A stretch of DNA of 47,380 nt from Caryophanales bacterium UBA1744 (GCA_002314915.1 DCHU01000012.1:1-47380), one strand, 5' to 3'. Counted from the stretch's first letter, positions 15,632 through 24,434 are shown. A program made the numbers and translations. Notes: a model not told the origin generated them from the letters alone.

Positions 15632-18600
15632 TTACATGACCTCCTTCTTGCTGATGAAGCAAGTCTTAACGATGAGCCAAAGTCCTGCGAGCATTATGCC
15701 GCCAAGTGCGCAATCCACAGCTGCAAGTCCTGGTTTCCACCACTGCCATGCAAGTTTTGTCTCATAGACAATAACTGCATCTGCTGGGTCTGCTGATTCG
15801 TTGTATGTCGCGTTCTTGTAAAGAGCGTGGGTGTATGAGTAAGCAATCTGCTTGATAGCTTCTCTTGCTCTCCAAAGGAGTCTTGGGGATGCTGACTGGT
15901 TGAGAGCCTTGCCTGCGGTTGAATAACCGCCGAGGTTGATGTTGCCGCCAGCTCTTAAGTTAGCGCCTCCGTCCATGTTGGTCTCGTTTTCGGTCATATC
16001 TGTGATGATCTGGCCCTTGAATCCCCACTCGCTTCTTAAGATGCCCTGGATGAGAGCTTCGTTACCACCAGCCCAGATAGCGCCGGTTCTGTTGAATGAG
16101 GTCATTAATCCGGTTGAGTCACCGTATTTGATTGCTTCTTCGAATGTTCTTAAGTAGATTTCACGGAATGCCTGCTCTGTGCACCATGTGTAGAGACCCA
16201 TTCTGTTGAAGTCCTGATCGTTTAATGCGAAGTGCTTAACGAATGATGTCTTACCATAGACGCCTAAGCCTCTGATGATGTTTCCGACAACTCTACCTGA
16301 AAGGTATGGGTCTTCTGACTGATAGCCTGAGTTACGTCCGCCGAATGGTGATCTGTGGATGTTGCATGCAGGTGAGTATAGTGCGTCTTTTCCTGCAGGG
16401 CCCATGTCGTTACCTTCTGACTTACCGAACATGTAAGCAAGGGTCTGGTTCCATGTCTGAGCTAAGACTGTTGAGCCTGGATAGCCAACGCAGCTGGTGT
16501 TTGGAGCCATGTGGCCGTTACCGACCTGAGATGCGCCTTCAGCGTGCTGGAATGCGCCGTCGTCATTTGTTCTTAAGCCAATCTCTTCAATACCTGGGCA
16601 CTTATATTGTGTATCCATTGTTAAGATGTGCTGTGCGTGGGCAAATGTGACCTGATCCATCACATCTTCCCATCTCTCGTCATCATAGTTAGCGCCTAAC
16701 TCATAACCTAAGTCTGTGAGTGCGCCGTTCTCCATGAGTTTGAGGTCGCCTGCTGCACCCCATGTTGGTCTCTCGGTTGGAACTGGGTTGCCGAAGTAAT
16801 CGACATCAGCTTCATCCCAAGCGTCTAATGTGGAGCCTGATGACATCTTATAGCAGCTGTTGGATGCAACTCTGCCATTTGCTCTCTTAAGCAACTTGTC
16901 TGTCCAAGGCTTATTTGGTTCAACTTCTTTAAGAAGTTCTGGGAATGAGTCACGGTGGATATATTCAATACCCTGGTCAACTGATGAGCCGTCGAGTGGA
17001 ACTTCTTCATAAGCGGTGTCGCCTGTGAATCTGTTCTCGACTGTGTTTCCGGTCTTCTCGTCTTCGGTGATGAGGAGATCGCTATTTAAATGATAGGTAA
17101 GAGTGTTCTTATCCATCTCTTTGAGATTGTGTGCGTCTGTCTGGAGCTTTAACTGATAGTCGCCTGACTCCATTTCGTATCCACAGAATCCATTTCCGTT
17201 TGCATCGTAGTCGTCATAGGACTTGAATTCCTTTGTCTCGACGTCGATTGTGACGTTTGCAGCCTGGCCTGGCTGTAATTCTGGAGATTTTGCATATGCA
17301 ACGAGCTTGACTGCTGATTTCTCAATTCCGCCTGCATAATATGGAGCGGTTAAGTAGACCTGGACAACGTCCTTGCCTGGAACAGAACCGGTGTTCTTGA
17401 CCTGGACTGTTAAGGTGATTGTTTCCTTATTGTCCTTTAATGGATCGCTCTCTGGCTTGCTTGTATCAACAAGTTTCCAGTCGAATGATGTGTATGACAT
17501 ACCATATCCGAATGGGAATTGGACGACATTGTCATAGCCACCGTATTCTGCTGTATCCCAGAAGCCTTCTGCGTCTGCTGTCTCGAACCAGCGGTAACCA
17601 ACATAGATACCTTCGGTATATTCGACATAGACCGATGTTCTATAGAATGCCGAGCCACCAGCGCCCATTGTTGTGCATCCTGATGGAGCACCTGTGTACT
17701 GGCGAGTGAACTTTGAGTTACCTCTGAAGTAAGTGACGTTGTTTCTGAAATCGTAAGGGATTGTGTCTGTTAAGTGTCCTGATGGAGATGCGTCACCCCA
17801 TAAGACCTCAGGGATCGATAATGCACCCTGAACACCTGTTGCACCAACGCTGATGCAAGCGTCAATACCATCGATTGCCTCGATGTAATCGAGCATCATT
17901 GTGTTTGTGGAGTTGACAATGATGATGACGTTCTCAAAATCTTCGGCGAGTTTTCTAATTGTGTACTCTTCTTCTGTTGAGATTTCTAAGTAAGTTCTGG
18001 TGTTGTCGGTAGGCTGGCCTTCGCACTTTGTCTGATAGTGTGGGCAGTCTGAGTTTTCACCAGCGTGTCTTGAGACGACAAAGAATGCTGTGTCTGAGAA
18101 CTCAAGAGCGTTGTCATAGATCTTCTGATATTCGGAATTGTTCTTAAGTCCTGGTTCTCTGACCTGATAGAAGGAATCATAGCTTGCCATAATGGTGTTG
18201 GAGTCACCTTCTGCTGCATGCCACTTCTTGTAGTAGGCTGGGAGTTCGCTGTTAACTTCGATGCCATACTCCGCAAGAGCTTCGTTTAAGTTGTAGGAGG
18301 TCTGACCTTCCATACCAACTCTTTCAGAACCTGACGACATGTAGTACCAGTCGATAGATCCGTGTCCGAAAACGTTAACCCTGTTTACTGATGAATCAAG
18401 TGGTAACGTGTCGTTTTCGTTTTTGAGAAGGACGATACCTTCGCGTTCGATTTCACGAGCAAGCTGGTTGCCCATGTTACGAGCGGAGTTTGCGCTATCG
18501 GATGTCGCATCACCATTTGGACAGAGATGGTGTGATAAAACCGTAGCGTATTTGCCGTATGCAAGAGAGTTGCCAACAGCCAAGGCGACGGCAAATAAGC

Positions 18601-18664
18601 CAATAACGCCTGCAGAAGCTGCGCCAACAATCAACTTGCCGCGGCCAGATGATTTAGGTTTCAT
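15632..18664 (-). CDS. Membrane-anchored GH3 glycosidase with permuted domain order
   Basis: The protein has 1010 residues. Membrane segments near both ends (about 10-37 and 970-1000) suggest an enzyme tethered outside the cell. The domain usually found C-terminal in GH3 enzymes comes first (EREGIVLLKNENDTLPL near 70, then PEVLWGDASPSGHL and a fibronectin-like stretch PFGYGMSYTSFDWKLV to about 500). The catalytic barrel comes last: SPACNIHRSPFGGRNSGYQSEDPYLSG, VKHFALNDQ, and the nucleophile motif GQIITDM with Asp889. This reversed order is known from rumen beta-glucosidases of Butyrivibrio and Ruminococcus. Likely activity is beta-glucosidase or beta-xylosidase on oligosaccharides. It is translationally linked to the anchored protein downstream. 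Confidence 0.9.
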   Translation of the reverse strand: MKPKSSGRGKLIVGAASAGVIGLFAVALAVGNSLAYGKYATVLSHHLCPNGDATSDSANSARNMGNQLAREIEREGIVLLKNENDTLPLDSSVNRVNVFGHGSIDWYYMSSGSERVGMEGQTSYNLNEALAEYGIEVNSELPAYYKKWHAAEGDSNTIMASYDSFYQVREPGLKNNSEYQKIYDNALEFSDTAFFVVSRHAGENSDCPHYQTKCEGQPTDNTRTYLEISTEEEYTIRKLAEDFENVIIIVNSTNTMMLDYIEAIDGIDACISVGATGVQGALSIPEVLWGDASPSGHLTDTIPYDFRNNVTYFRGNSKFTRQYTGAPSGCTTMGAGGSAFYRTSVYVEYTEGIYVGYRWFETADAEGFWDTAEYGGYDNVVQFPFGYGMSYTSFDWKLVDTSKPESDPLKDNKETITLTVQVKNTGSVPGKDVVQVYLTAPYYAGGIEKSAVKLVAYAKSPELQPGQAANVTIDVETKEFKSYDDYDANGNGFCGYEMESGDYQLKLQTDAHNLKEMDKNTLTYHLNSDLLITEDEKTGNTVENRFTGDTAYEEVPLDGSSVDQGIEYIHRDSFPELLKEVEPNKPWTDKLLKRANGRVASNSCYKMSSGSTLDAWDEADVDYFGNPVPTERPTWGAAGDLKLMENGALTDLGYELGANYDDERWEDVMDQVTFAHAQHILTMDTQYKCPGIEEIGLRTNDDGAFQHAEGASQVGNGHMAPNTSCVGYPGSTVLAQTWNQTLAYMFGKSEGNDMGPAGKDALYSPACNIHRSPFGGRNSGYQSEDPYLSGRVVGNIIRGLGVYGKTSFVKHFALNDQDFNRMGLYTWCTEQAFREIYLRTFEEAIKYGDSTGLMTSFNRTGAIWAGGNEALIQGILRSEWGFKGQIITDMTENETNMDGGANLRAGGNINLGGYSTAGKALNQSASPRLLWRAREAIKQIAYSYTHALYKNATYNESADPADAVIVYETKLAWQWWKPGLAAVDCALGGIMLAGLWLIVKTCFISKKEVM

Positions 18665-18767
18665 AGTTTTCTACTTCCTTGTACCCTTCAATATAAACGG
18701 ACTTAAAAATTAATGTGAGAGCAATCGTCACATTGTGCAAGATAGTCAACCATAAATGGCAAGAAGG

Positions 18768-18842
18768 ACAAAAAAAACGCCCTTCTCGCAGAGGGAAACC
18801 ACAAGAAAGGCGTTCAAGAAAGGGCAATGGTGTTTTTGCTTG
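18768..18842 (-). ncRNA. Candidate small RNA of about 75 nt
   Basis: A promoter-like pair on the minus strand (TTGACT at 18872-18877, GACAAT at 18849-18854, 17-base spacing) lies between two terminators. A transcript from about 18842 would end at the strong terminator at 18776. It would hold two copies of CCTTTCTTG, one inside the terminator stem. No coding frame is evident. This is inference from sequence signals only. Confidence 0.3.
18776..18814 (-). terminator. Strong terminator between GH3 and the acyl-adenylate-fold gene
   Basis: AACGCCTTTCTTG pairs with CGAGAAGGGCGTT and is followed on the minus strand by eight Ts. The 18969-19793 gene already has a terminator at 18926-18941, so this one may end a separate short RNA. 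Confidence 0.7.
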
Positions 18843-18925
18843 CTTTGTATTGTCTGTTTTTTGCCATTTTCAGTCAATGGGGTTGGGACGAACTGCATAA
18901 CAAAATGCAATTAATTAAGAAAAAA

Positions 18926-18941
18926 GGCCATTTTTGTGGCC
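18926..18941 (-). terminator. Terminator of the acyl-adenylate-fold gene
   Basis: GGCCA-CAAAAA-TGGCC is followed by TTTTTTCTT on the minus strand. Confidence 0.7.
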
Positions 18942-18968
18942 GTTTTTGTGTTTTTATTAAGCGTTTTG

Positions 18969-19793
18969 CTACTTTGTGTCTGAATTGATGATGTACATTC
19001 CGAGGACATCACCTGCATATGTCAGGTCATTTGAATCGCTGAATCCCATTCTCAATGAGGTTGGGTACACGCCTTTTTCCTCATAATAACGAGCTAAGGA
19101 ATTATAGTATTCGGAATCGCCATTCAATCTTGTGATTTGGTTTATGAGGATCAGTTCCGCAACATAATCCACATCATCCATGGTTGGGATTATCGCGGAA
19201 TACTCTCCGACGAGCGCCGCGATTAACGATATGAATCCATCGAACTCGAAGAGCGAATTTGCGTTAAGGCTAATGTCTGATCTAGAGAACCAACCGATTG
19301 AACACAAGTGGTTAACCTTTTCAAGGTAGTCGTGTTGGCTATATGTTTTAGACTCATTGTCTATATATAGAGTAATTGCTGGAGATGTTATGTCGATGTT
19401 GGTGTCAAAGATGGGTTTGGCGTTTTCTTCGGAATCGAGTGTGATTGTCATCATTTCCTCATTATCGCGGTTTTTGACAATTCCGTTGGCGAGGCTCCAA
19501 GAGCAATCCATGATATTAGCGTTTGCCTTGGATGAACACATAACGGTGTGAGTACCTATAATCTGGAGAGCAAATATGACGATTGCGCAACGCAAAGATC
19601 TACAGGTCGTAAGAGCGACGACATCGCCCTCTTTTATGCCGATTGAGGATAATTTGTTGGCAAGGTTGACTGTGATGTCATAAACGTCCTTTGCGCTGTA
19701 GCTTGTCTTCTCATCGAAGAGGAAGCGTGAGTCGCCTTTGGCTTCTTTGTTATTTAATAAGCACTCATAGAGGCTGTTGTTTGTTAATTCCAT
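18969..19793 (-). CDS. Truncated, probably inactive AMP-binding (ANL-fold) protein
   Basis: The 274 residues match the N-terminal part of AMP-dependent synthetases (acyl-CoA ligase or DltA-like): FLFDEKTSYSAKDVYDITVNLANKLSSIGIKEGDVVAL near residue 24, then an alternating core. Where the ATP-binding P-loop should read roughly SGTTG-PK, this protein has PAITLYIDNESKTYS, so the loop is lost. The later FDG-SLIAAL-GEYSAIIP stretch still aligns with the family. The C-terminal half (adenylation motif, lid domain) is missing; family members are about 500 residues. It has its own promoter with a dyad and its own terminator. Either it is a decaying gene or a repurposed acyl/aminoacyl-binding protein. 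The site GGAG is about 15 bases from the ATG. Confidence 0.6.
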   Translation of the reverse strand: MELTNNSLYECLLNNKEAKGDSRFLFDEKTSYSAKDVYDITVNLANKLSSIGIKEGDVVALTTCRSLRCAIVIFALQIIGTHTVMCSSKANANIMDCSWSLANGIVKNRDNEEMMTITLDSEENAKPIFDTNIDITSPAITLYIDNESKTYSQHDYLEKVNHLCSIGWFSRSDISLNANSLFEFDGFISLIAALVGEYSAIIPTMDDVDYVAELILINQITRLNGDSEYYNSLARYYEEKGVYPTSLRMGFSDSNDLTYAGDVLGMYIINSDTK

Positions 19794-19823
19794 CGCTTAA
19801 GTCACAATCTCCTTTGGCTGAAG

Positions 19824-19845
19824 ATTATAGCGATGATTAATCGCT
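19824..19845 (-). promoter_or_regulatory. -10 box with adjoining dyad, ANL-like gene promoter
   Basis: A perfect TATAAT on the minus strand (19824-19829) shares its first base with the dyad AGCGAT-GATTA-ATCGCT (19829-19845), which occupies the space between -10 and -35. A repressor bound there would block the promoter. No good -35 is visible. Confidence 0.45.
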
Positions 19846-19942
19846 GCAAAATATCGTTGTTTTAAAGCGTTAAAACTTGAAATACTAAGCAAAATAAAAA
19901 GACATTAAGTGCGCAATTTCTGTTAGGAATGGCCTTTCGTGT

Positions 19943-21100
19943 CTATTTATACATTTTCAGGATATCCGGCTGTAAAGATGGCCAGACATCGGCATTTTTG
20001 ATGTTTTCCCAGGTTAAGTCGCCTTGGTTATTCAGCATTAAACGGCTGTATCCTTGGATAAGGGCGTCACTTAATCCCCTGGTCACGACGTTGTAGCTGC
20101 TGTAGCCGCTTGATTGGCAGTATCCGAGTCTAACGCCCTGGTATTCTGCTACGAAATCATTGATGTGATCATGACCGGAAACGACCGCTTGAGTGCTGTC
20201 TTTCTCTAGTATCGTGTCGAACATTCCTGAGTTGTGGCCAGAATGGCAGATTGTTTCTCTTTTTTCTCCGCTTAGGATTGTTCCGTTTTCAACGGCATCG
20301 TCGTACTCCGGCAAAGGGATATGGGCATACATTATGGATTTGACACGCGTTCCATTTTCCCGTTCTATGGCGTCGACGTTTTCCTTATACCACTCAATCT
20401 GACTCTCTTTGATGTAGTCATAACGGTTGTTCTCCGGATTCTCGATCTCATCCTTGTATTTCTCTAAATCCTCATCGCTCATATAAGCACCACTATCTAT
20501 AAGATAGAGTGATTGAGATATCTTATTATCTCCATTTAGGATATTGATGACTGTGTTTCCAAGCCCATCCACTCCTTCTTTCTTAGATGTGTCGATTAAA
20601 CAATAAGGGGATGTGGCATATATGCTCATCAACTGTTTGCGGGTGATGCTCCACATATTGTCGCCTTCGTGGTTGCCAAGGACGGCAGCCCAATAAACAC
20701 CGAGCTTATTCATGACGTTCACAAATTGCTTGGCACGCCTTCTGTTGATGGAAGACGTGATGATATCACCATCAAAAACGACTAGATCAGGTTTCTCATT
20801 AACAACGTTTCTGATCACCATCTCCAAAGCGGCTGTGCTCTTCTTTTTATATGTATCAAGATGAACATCAGTAAAACTGAGTATCTTGAAATCGTCATTG
20901 GTTGGATGACCTTTCTCATCCACTTTCGCAATCGTTATGTATTTGTCATTCTCCATCAAGGCAACCGAATAGTCAGGGTTGCGCTTAATGAGTGATTTAT
21001 CATAGTTATAGGAAACGGGCAAAAACACAGCTAAAGAGCCGGCGGTTATAGCTAATACACCCGCTATAGAGCTTAATGTTATCGCGACTTTCTTATTCAT
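19943..21100 (-). CDS. Exported calcineurin-like metallophosphoesterase
   Basis: The protein has 385 residues. A signal anchor (about 5-30, ITLSSIAGVLAITAGSLAVFLP) precedes the catalytic domain, so the enzyme works outside the membrane. All five metal-ligand blocks are present in order: FTDVHLD, FDGDI, LGNHEGD, YAHIPLP (histidine block) and VSGHDH. This is the layout of the purple-acid-phosphatase/DCR2-like group, two-metal phosphoesterases acting on phosphomono- or diesters. It starts 5 bases after the LexA/LuxR-type regulator gene and must share its transcript, so the regulator probably controls it. No strong terminator was found; the weak dyad AGACA...TGTCT at 19899-19943 precedes a T-rich stretch. 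Confidence 0.88.
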   Translation of the reverse strand: MNKKVAITLSSIAGVLAITAGSLAVFLPVSYNYDKSLIKRNPDYSVALMENDKYITIAKVDEKGHPTNDDFKILSFTDVHLDTYKKKSTAALEMVIRNVVNEKPDLVVFDGDIITSSINRRRAKQFVNVMNKLGVYWAAVLGNHEGDNMWSITRKQLMSIYATSPYCLIDTSKKEGVDGLGNTVINILNGDNKISQSLYLIDSGAYMSDEDLEKYKDEIENPENNRYDYIKESQIEWYKENVDAIERENGTRVKSIMYAHIPLPEYDDAVENGTILSGEKRETICHSGHNSGMFDTILEKDSTQAVVSGHDHINDFVAEYQGVRLGYCQSSGYSSYNVVTRGLSDALIQGYSRLMLNNQGDLTWENIKNADVWPSLQPDILKMYK

Positions 21101-21105
21101 ATTGA

Positions 21106-22308
21106 TTAAAGGTTTTTCTTTATTAACTCTTTGAGTTCTTTTCTTCCTTCGACGTTAAGTTTGGAATAAATGGTGCCCAAATAATGCTTAACGGTTTCAG
21201 GAGATAAGTACATCTTGTCCGCGATCTCTTTGGTTCCAAAATCAAGTCGGACATAGTTGATGATTTCAACCTCGCGGAAGGTGAGGTCTTTTGTTGGGTT
21301 TTTCTCAACTAGGACTTCATAGACTTTTGCATATCCAACCATGAGCTGGTCATAGAGTGCGTCCACTTTGTTGACGAGCTCTTCTCCACCCTCTTCTTCT
21401 AAGAGAGGATATAAGACCGTTCCCAAAGGTTTTTTCATCTCCGCAAGAGGAGTGAGCCATCCACGTCTTTGGCATGTCCAGATGGCGCCTCTTAAGTGTT
21501 CGTTTAAGTATTTGTCATCGTTTGCGTAGTGATATGAGATAGCAAGGTATAAATCCATATACACCTGAGCGATATCAATATGGTTGATAAGAGTCTCGGA
21601 ACACAGTGGTTCAAGGAGTCTTGGCGCAACCGGTGGGTCTTCTTTTAAGCAGTTTGAAACGAAGAGGAGGTTCGCTAAAGGTCTGGCCTCTTTTCTTAAA
21701 TCATAGAATCTTCCTTCCGATAACCAGGAAGGGCAGTTTTCCCTACTTCCCAATGCGCTTGTGAAGAAGTGAGCCATAAGTTCCTTTTCCATCTTCTCGC
21801 TGATCGTCTTTGACTGATATTTGATGATAGTTCTAAAGAAATCCATCCAAGCGTGTACATCACCTGTGTACATAGCGCACCAGCATAATGTGAGTTTCGC
21901 GCCGAAAAGTACACTTTGATCTTTTGAGGTGTTGAGTATCTCTTTTGCCTGGGCGGTTGATAATTCATAGTTGCCTTTAAGATAGTTATCCTGAGCTTCA
22001 AGCAACGCTTTTTCGTCATCATTAATCCTATCGATGTTGTAATAGGCATCCGTCGCGATTATGAAAGGATAGTCATAACGGTGGATGTGTTCCTCTTTCT
22101 GACCGATCAGTTTGATCTGTTTGAATGATCCCTCAACCAAAAGGCCCCTCTCCTTCAATCTCTCAACATCGGAATGGACTAAAGACAAAGTTGAGTATTT
22201 GCATTCATCCTTAATATTCCTGTACGTAGGGCACACTCCATGTGACGCGTAATAGTCCTTAATGTAGTTGTACGTGCTTGTGATTCTTACTTCGTTGATT
22301 TGTTTCAT
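21106..22308 (-). CDS. Regulator with LexA-type N-terminal and LuxR-type C-terminal DNA-binding domains
   Basis: The protein has 400 residues. Residues 1-67 align well with the LexA winged helix (TYNYIKDYYASHGVCPTYRNI, then the recognition segment TLSLVHSDVERLKERGLL, like STVHGHLARLETKGLI in LexA). There is no S24 peptidase domain. Residues 75-330 are helical, probably TPR-like, as in MalT-type regulators. Residues 335-400 are a LuxR/GerE helix-turn-helix: LTFREVEIINYV...TKEIADKMYLSPETVKHYLGTIYSKL. Two different DNA-binding domains in one protein are unusual. A perfect LexA-like box lies in its own promoter. It is co-transcribed with the metallophosphoesterase. No clear Shine-Dalgarno is present. 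Confidence 0.85.
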   Translation of the reverse strand: MKQINEVRITSTYNYIKDYYASHGVCPTYRNIKDECKYSTLSLVHSDVERLKERGLLVEGSFKQIKLIGQKEEHIHRYDYPFIIATDAYYNIDRINDDEKALLEAQDNYLKGNYELSTAQAKEILNTSKDQSVLFGAKLTLCWCAMYTGDVHAWMDFFRTIIKYQSKTISEKMEKELMAHFFTSALGSRENCPSWLSEGRFYDLRKEARPLANLLFVSNCLKEDPPVAPRLLEPLCSETLINHIDIAQVYMDLYLAISYHYANDDKYLNEHLRGAIWTCQRRGWLTPLAEMKKPLGTVLYPLLEEEGGEELVNKVDALYDQLMVGYAKVYEVLVEKNPTKDLTFREVEIINYVRLDFGTKEIADKMYLSPETVKHYLGTIYSKLNVEGRKELKELIKKNL

Positions 22309-22316
22309 ATCTTAAA

Positions 22317-22330
22317 AGAACATTTGTTCT
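22317..22330. promoter_or_regulatory. LexA-like box AGAACATTTGTTCT before the LexA/LuxR regulator
   Basis: GAAC-N4-GTTC is the core of the Gram-positive LexA operator. Here it is a perfect 6-bp dyad 8 bases upstream of the start codon, directly downstream of the gene's -10 box. It is the only such box I saw in the intergenic regions of the window. Confidence 0.65.
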
Positions 22331-22334
22331 CTTT

Positions 22335-22365
22335 AATATTATGTATAAATACATATAAATACAAT
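22335..22365 (-). promoter_or_regulatory. Promoter of the LexA/LuxR regulator
   Basis: On the minus strand TTGTAT and TAATAT are 17 bases apart, just upstream of the LexA-like box, so the box would cover the transcription start. Coordinates are approximate. Confidence 0.4.
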
Positions 22366-22415
22366 AAAAACAGGAATTTTCTTTTATAAATGAACAAAAC
22401 AGGCAAAAAGATTAC

Positions 22416-22435
22416 CCGTTTTTCTATCTAAACGG
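22416..22435. promoter_or_regulatory. Dyad in the divergent region before the pore-former-like gene
   Basis: CCGTTT-TTCTATCT-AAACGG is a perfect 6-bp inverted repeat 77 bases upstream of the plus-strand lipoprotein start and could be an operator for it. Confidence 0.35.
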
Positions 22436-22511
22436 ACGCTGTTCGGAGCATTTTTCTAGTCCAATATATCGGTGTCAGCAAACAAGAGCTGGACAAAAGG
22501 AGTAATCAATT

Positions 22512-24395
22512 ATGAAAAAATTCCCATTACTATTCGCAAGTGCATTAACACTTCTCTCAGTTACAGCGTGTGGCGCTTCCAAGAACAACCCAACGGTTGA
22601 GGTAGAAGAATCACCAATCGCCCTCAAAGAAACACAGTTAAGCTTTGAAGAAAACTACATTAAAGATAAATATTCTTATTCAACAGGTGGCAAGTTCGCA
22701 GTATCAATGCTCGCTAACATCGGAACAATCTGTGCTGGCGTTGGATTCGATTCACCTACAACAGTCGTCTCAGGAGTCTTCGGTCTCATCGGAACAGTCG
22801 GAGATAACCTCTGCGGATCAACAGGCCCAACAATCAAGGATGTCATGAACAAACTTGGTGAGATGGACACAAAGCTCGACGCAATCAACGCAAAGATTGA
22901 TCAGAACTACAACCAGTTGTTATCTGAGGAAATCAGAACTCAGGCAATGGTCGATAAGGTCCTCTTAGAGGATCAGGAAGCTGCTATCAGCGCATTCTAC
23001 ACCGACTACACAATGCCATTAGAGAACCACGTTAGAGACTATACAGACTATATGGAGCAATCCTTGAAGAAGTTCGTCTCTACCCCAGAGACTGTCACAT
23101 ACACAGTTCACAAAGAGAACAACGGATGGGCACTCAATTCCTTAACTGACCCAAACGCAAAGGTCGAATATGAAATCAAAGTTGAAATCAAAGATTTCTC
23201 TTACTCATTAGCATTCTTAGAAAAGCACAACAACACAGTCGAAAGCGGATTTATGGATGCACTCAATGGCGACCTCATCGGCGCTGTTAGAGGAACAACA
23301 ATGCCAACAGGATTAACCGCAAGTGACTGCCGCGATCTCACAATAGCAAACATCCTTGAAACTTACTCAAAGGAATACTACACAGCAGATCATAACAGGG
23401 TCTTGGATTTAAGAAACAAAGCCATCAACTACTCAAAGGCTATCAGCGGAAAGTCAATCAAGAGCGTGCTCGATAGATACATCGCAAGAATGAAGTATAT
23501 GTTCAACTTCGCTAGCGAAATCAAGAACACAGTCACAGACTTGTTCAGCAACATCATGGGCACATTAAAGACAGACGTTGCATTAGCATCTGGAGCTTGT
23601 GCATATGGCGAAACTAACCAAGAAGAGCTCAGAACCGAATTCTTAAATGCAAGAAATGCGATTCAGAACTACTACAACAACGTCATGAATCTCAATGATA
23701 ACTACTGCTTCTTAACAAACACATGCATGGAAGGCGGATTATACAGAAGCAAATTCGACACCTCCTACACAAACAAAGGCAACGACTGCAGATTCAACGC
23801 TAACCTCAAATTAGAGAAAGTCGTCAGCTACCCATGGTGCCCAGACAACTTCGAAGCAGACAACTTCAACAACCACAACACAGTTGTTCAAGCGGATCAT
23901 TTGAGAATCGTAACAAGATGGCATCTTATGAAAGAGCTTGGCTTAACAAATTCAAAAACATACATCGGATATCTCGTTGAAGCAAAAGCCTTAACATCCT
24001 ATGCATCTATTTACTACGATATCTACCGTTACAACGGATACTTCACAGATGACGCATTCAAGTTCATGACAGGTTTAACAACTAGAGACATGAACGATGG
24101 TGATAAGAATTTCAAGATGACATGCAACGAAGCAGGAAACCCAGATGGCGACTACTTCAATGTTGGATGGACAGGAACGTTCAGAGGCGGACACACAGCA
24201 AGCTGCTGGAGCGGCAAGATCGCAGAGACAACATACATCGATGCAAGCACCGGAACAACAATGGCAGACAAGAAGGTTGCAGCATACGCAACATACAACG
24301 AAAGTCACTGGAACTGGATCGATGATGAACACTGGTCATTCGTCGACAACACATCATTCAACTACTTCTTCATCTTAGATAACGTAGTTGCTTAA
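22512..24395 (+). CDS. Large lipoprotein with hydrophobic hairpin and coiled coil, possibly a helical pore-former
   Basis: The protein has 627 residues. The signal peptide ends LLSVTAC with lipidated Cys20. Residues 61-100 are a hydrophobic, Gly-rich stretch with a central break (ANIGTICAGVGF, then VVSGVFGLIGTVGDNL). A heptad helix follows (IKDVMNKLGEMDTKLDAINAKI, about 108-132), and mixed helical sequence runs to about 400. The last 200 residues are beta-like and rich in Trp, Cys and Asn. The first part recalls the helical domain of Cry-type and other alpha pore-forming toxins, but no family match is certain. AAGGAG sits 8 bases before the ATG. The gene is divergent from the LexA/LuxR regulator, which may control it. 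It could instead be a purely structural surface protein. Confidence 0.75.
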   Translation: MKKFPLLFASALTLLSVTACGASKNNPTVEVEESPIALKETQLSFEENYIKDKYSYSTGGKFAVSMLANIGTICAGVGFDSPTTVVSGVFGLIGTVGDNLCGSTGPTIKDVMNKLGEMDTKLDAINAKIDQNYNQLLSEEIRTQAMVDKVLLEDQEAAISAFYTDYTMPLENHVRDYTDYMEQSLKKFVSTPETVTYTVHKENNGWALNSLTDPNAKVEYEIKVEIKDFSYSLAFLEKHNNTVESGFMDALNGDLIGAVRGTTMPTGLTASDCRDLTIANILETYSKEYYTADHNRVLDLRNKAINYSKAISGKSIKSVLDRYIARMKYMFNFASEIKNTVTDLFSNIMGTLKTDVALASGACAYGETNQEELRTEFLNARNAIQNYYNNVMNLNDNYCFLTNTCMEGGLYRSKFDTSYTNKGNDCRFNANLKLEKVVSYPWCPDNFEADNFNNHNTVVQADHLRIVTRWHLMKELGLTNSKTYIGYLVEAKALTSYASIYYDIYRYNGYFTDDAFKFMTGLTTRDMNDGDKNFKMTCNEAGNPDGDYFNVGWTGTFRGGHTASCWSGKIAETTYIDASTGTTMADKKVAAYATYNESHWNWIDDEHWSFVDNTSFNYFFILDNVVA

Positions 24396-24400
24396 AAAGA

Positions 24401-24428
24401 AAACACCTAACCGAAAGGAAGGGTGTTT
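24401..24428. terminator. Bidirectional terminator between 22512-24395 and 24435-25340
   Basis: AAACACC pairs with GGTGTTT around a GAAA-containing loop. T-runs follow on both strands, so it serves both convergent genes. Confidence 0.85.
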
Positions 24429-24434
24429 TTTTGT

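Noticed and set aside
15936..18713. Many frames of 60-114 codons within the GH3 genes (both strands)
   Set aside because: They overlap a well-supported GH3 coding frame, have unnatural composition and no start signals.
18715..18900. 61-codon plus-strand frame in the gap before the GH3 gene
   Set aside because: It runs straight through a strong terminator hairpin, is Arg/Lys/Cys-rich nonsense in composition and has no ribosome binding site.
21106..22308. Calling this gene LexA itself
   Set aside because: Only the winged helix is LexA-like; there is no S24 autocleavage domain and the C-terminus is a LuxR helix-turn-helix.
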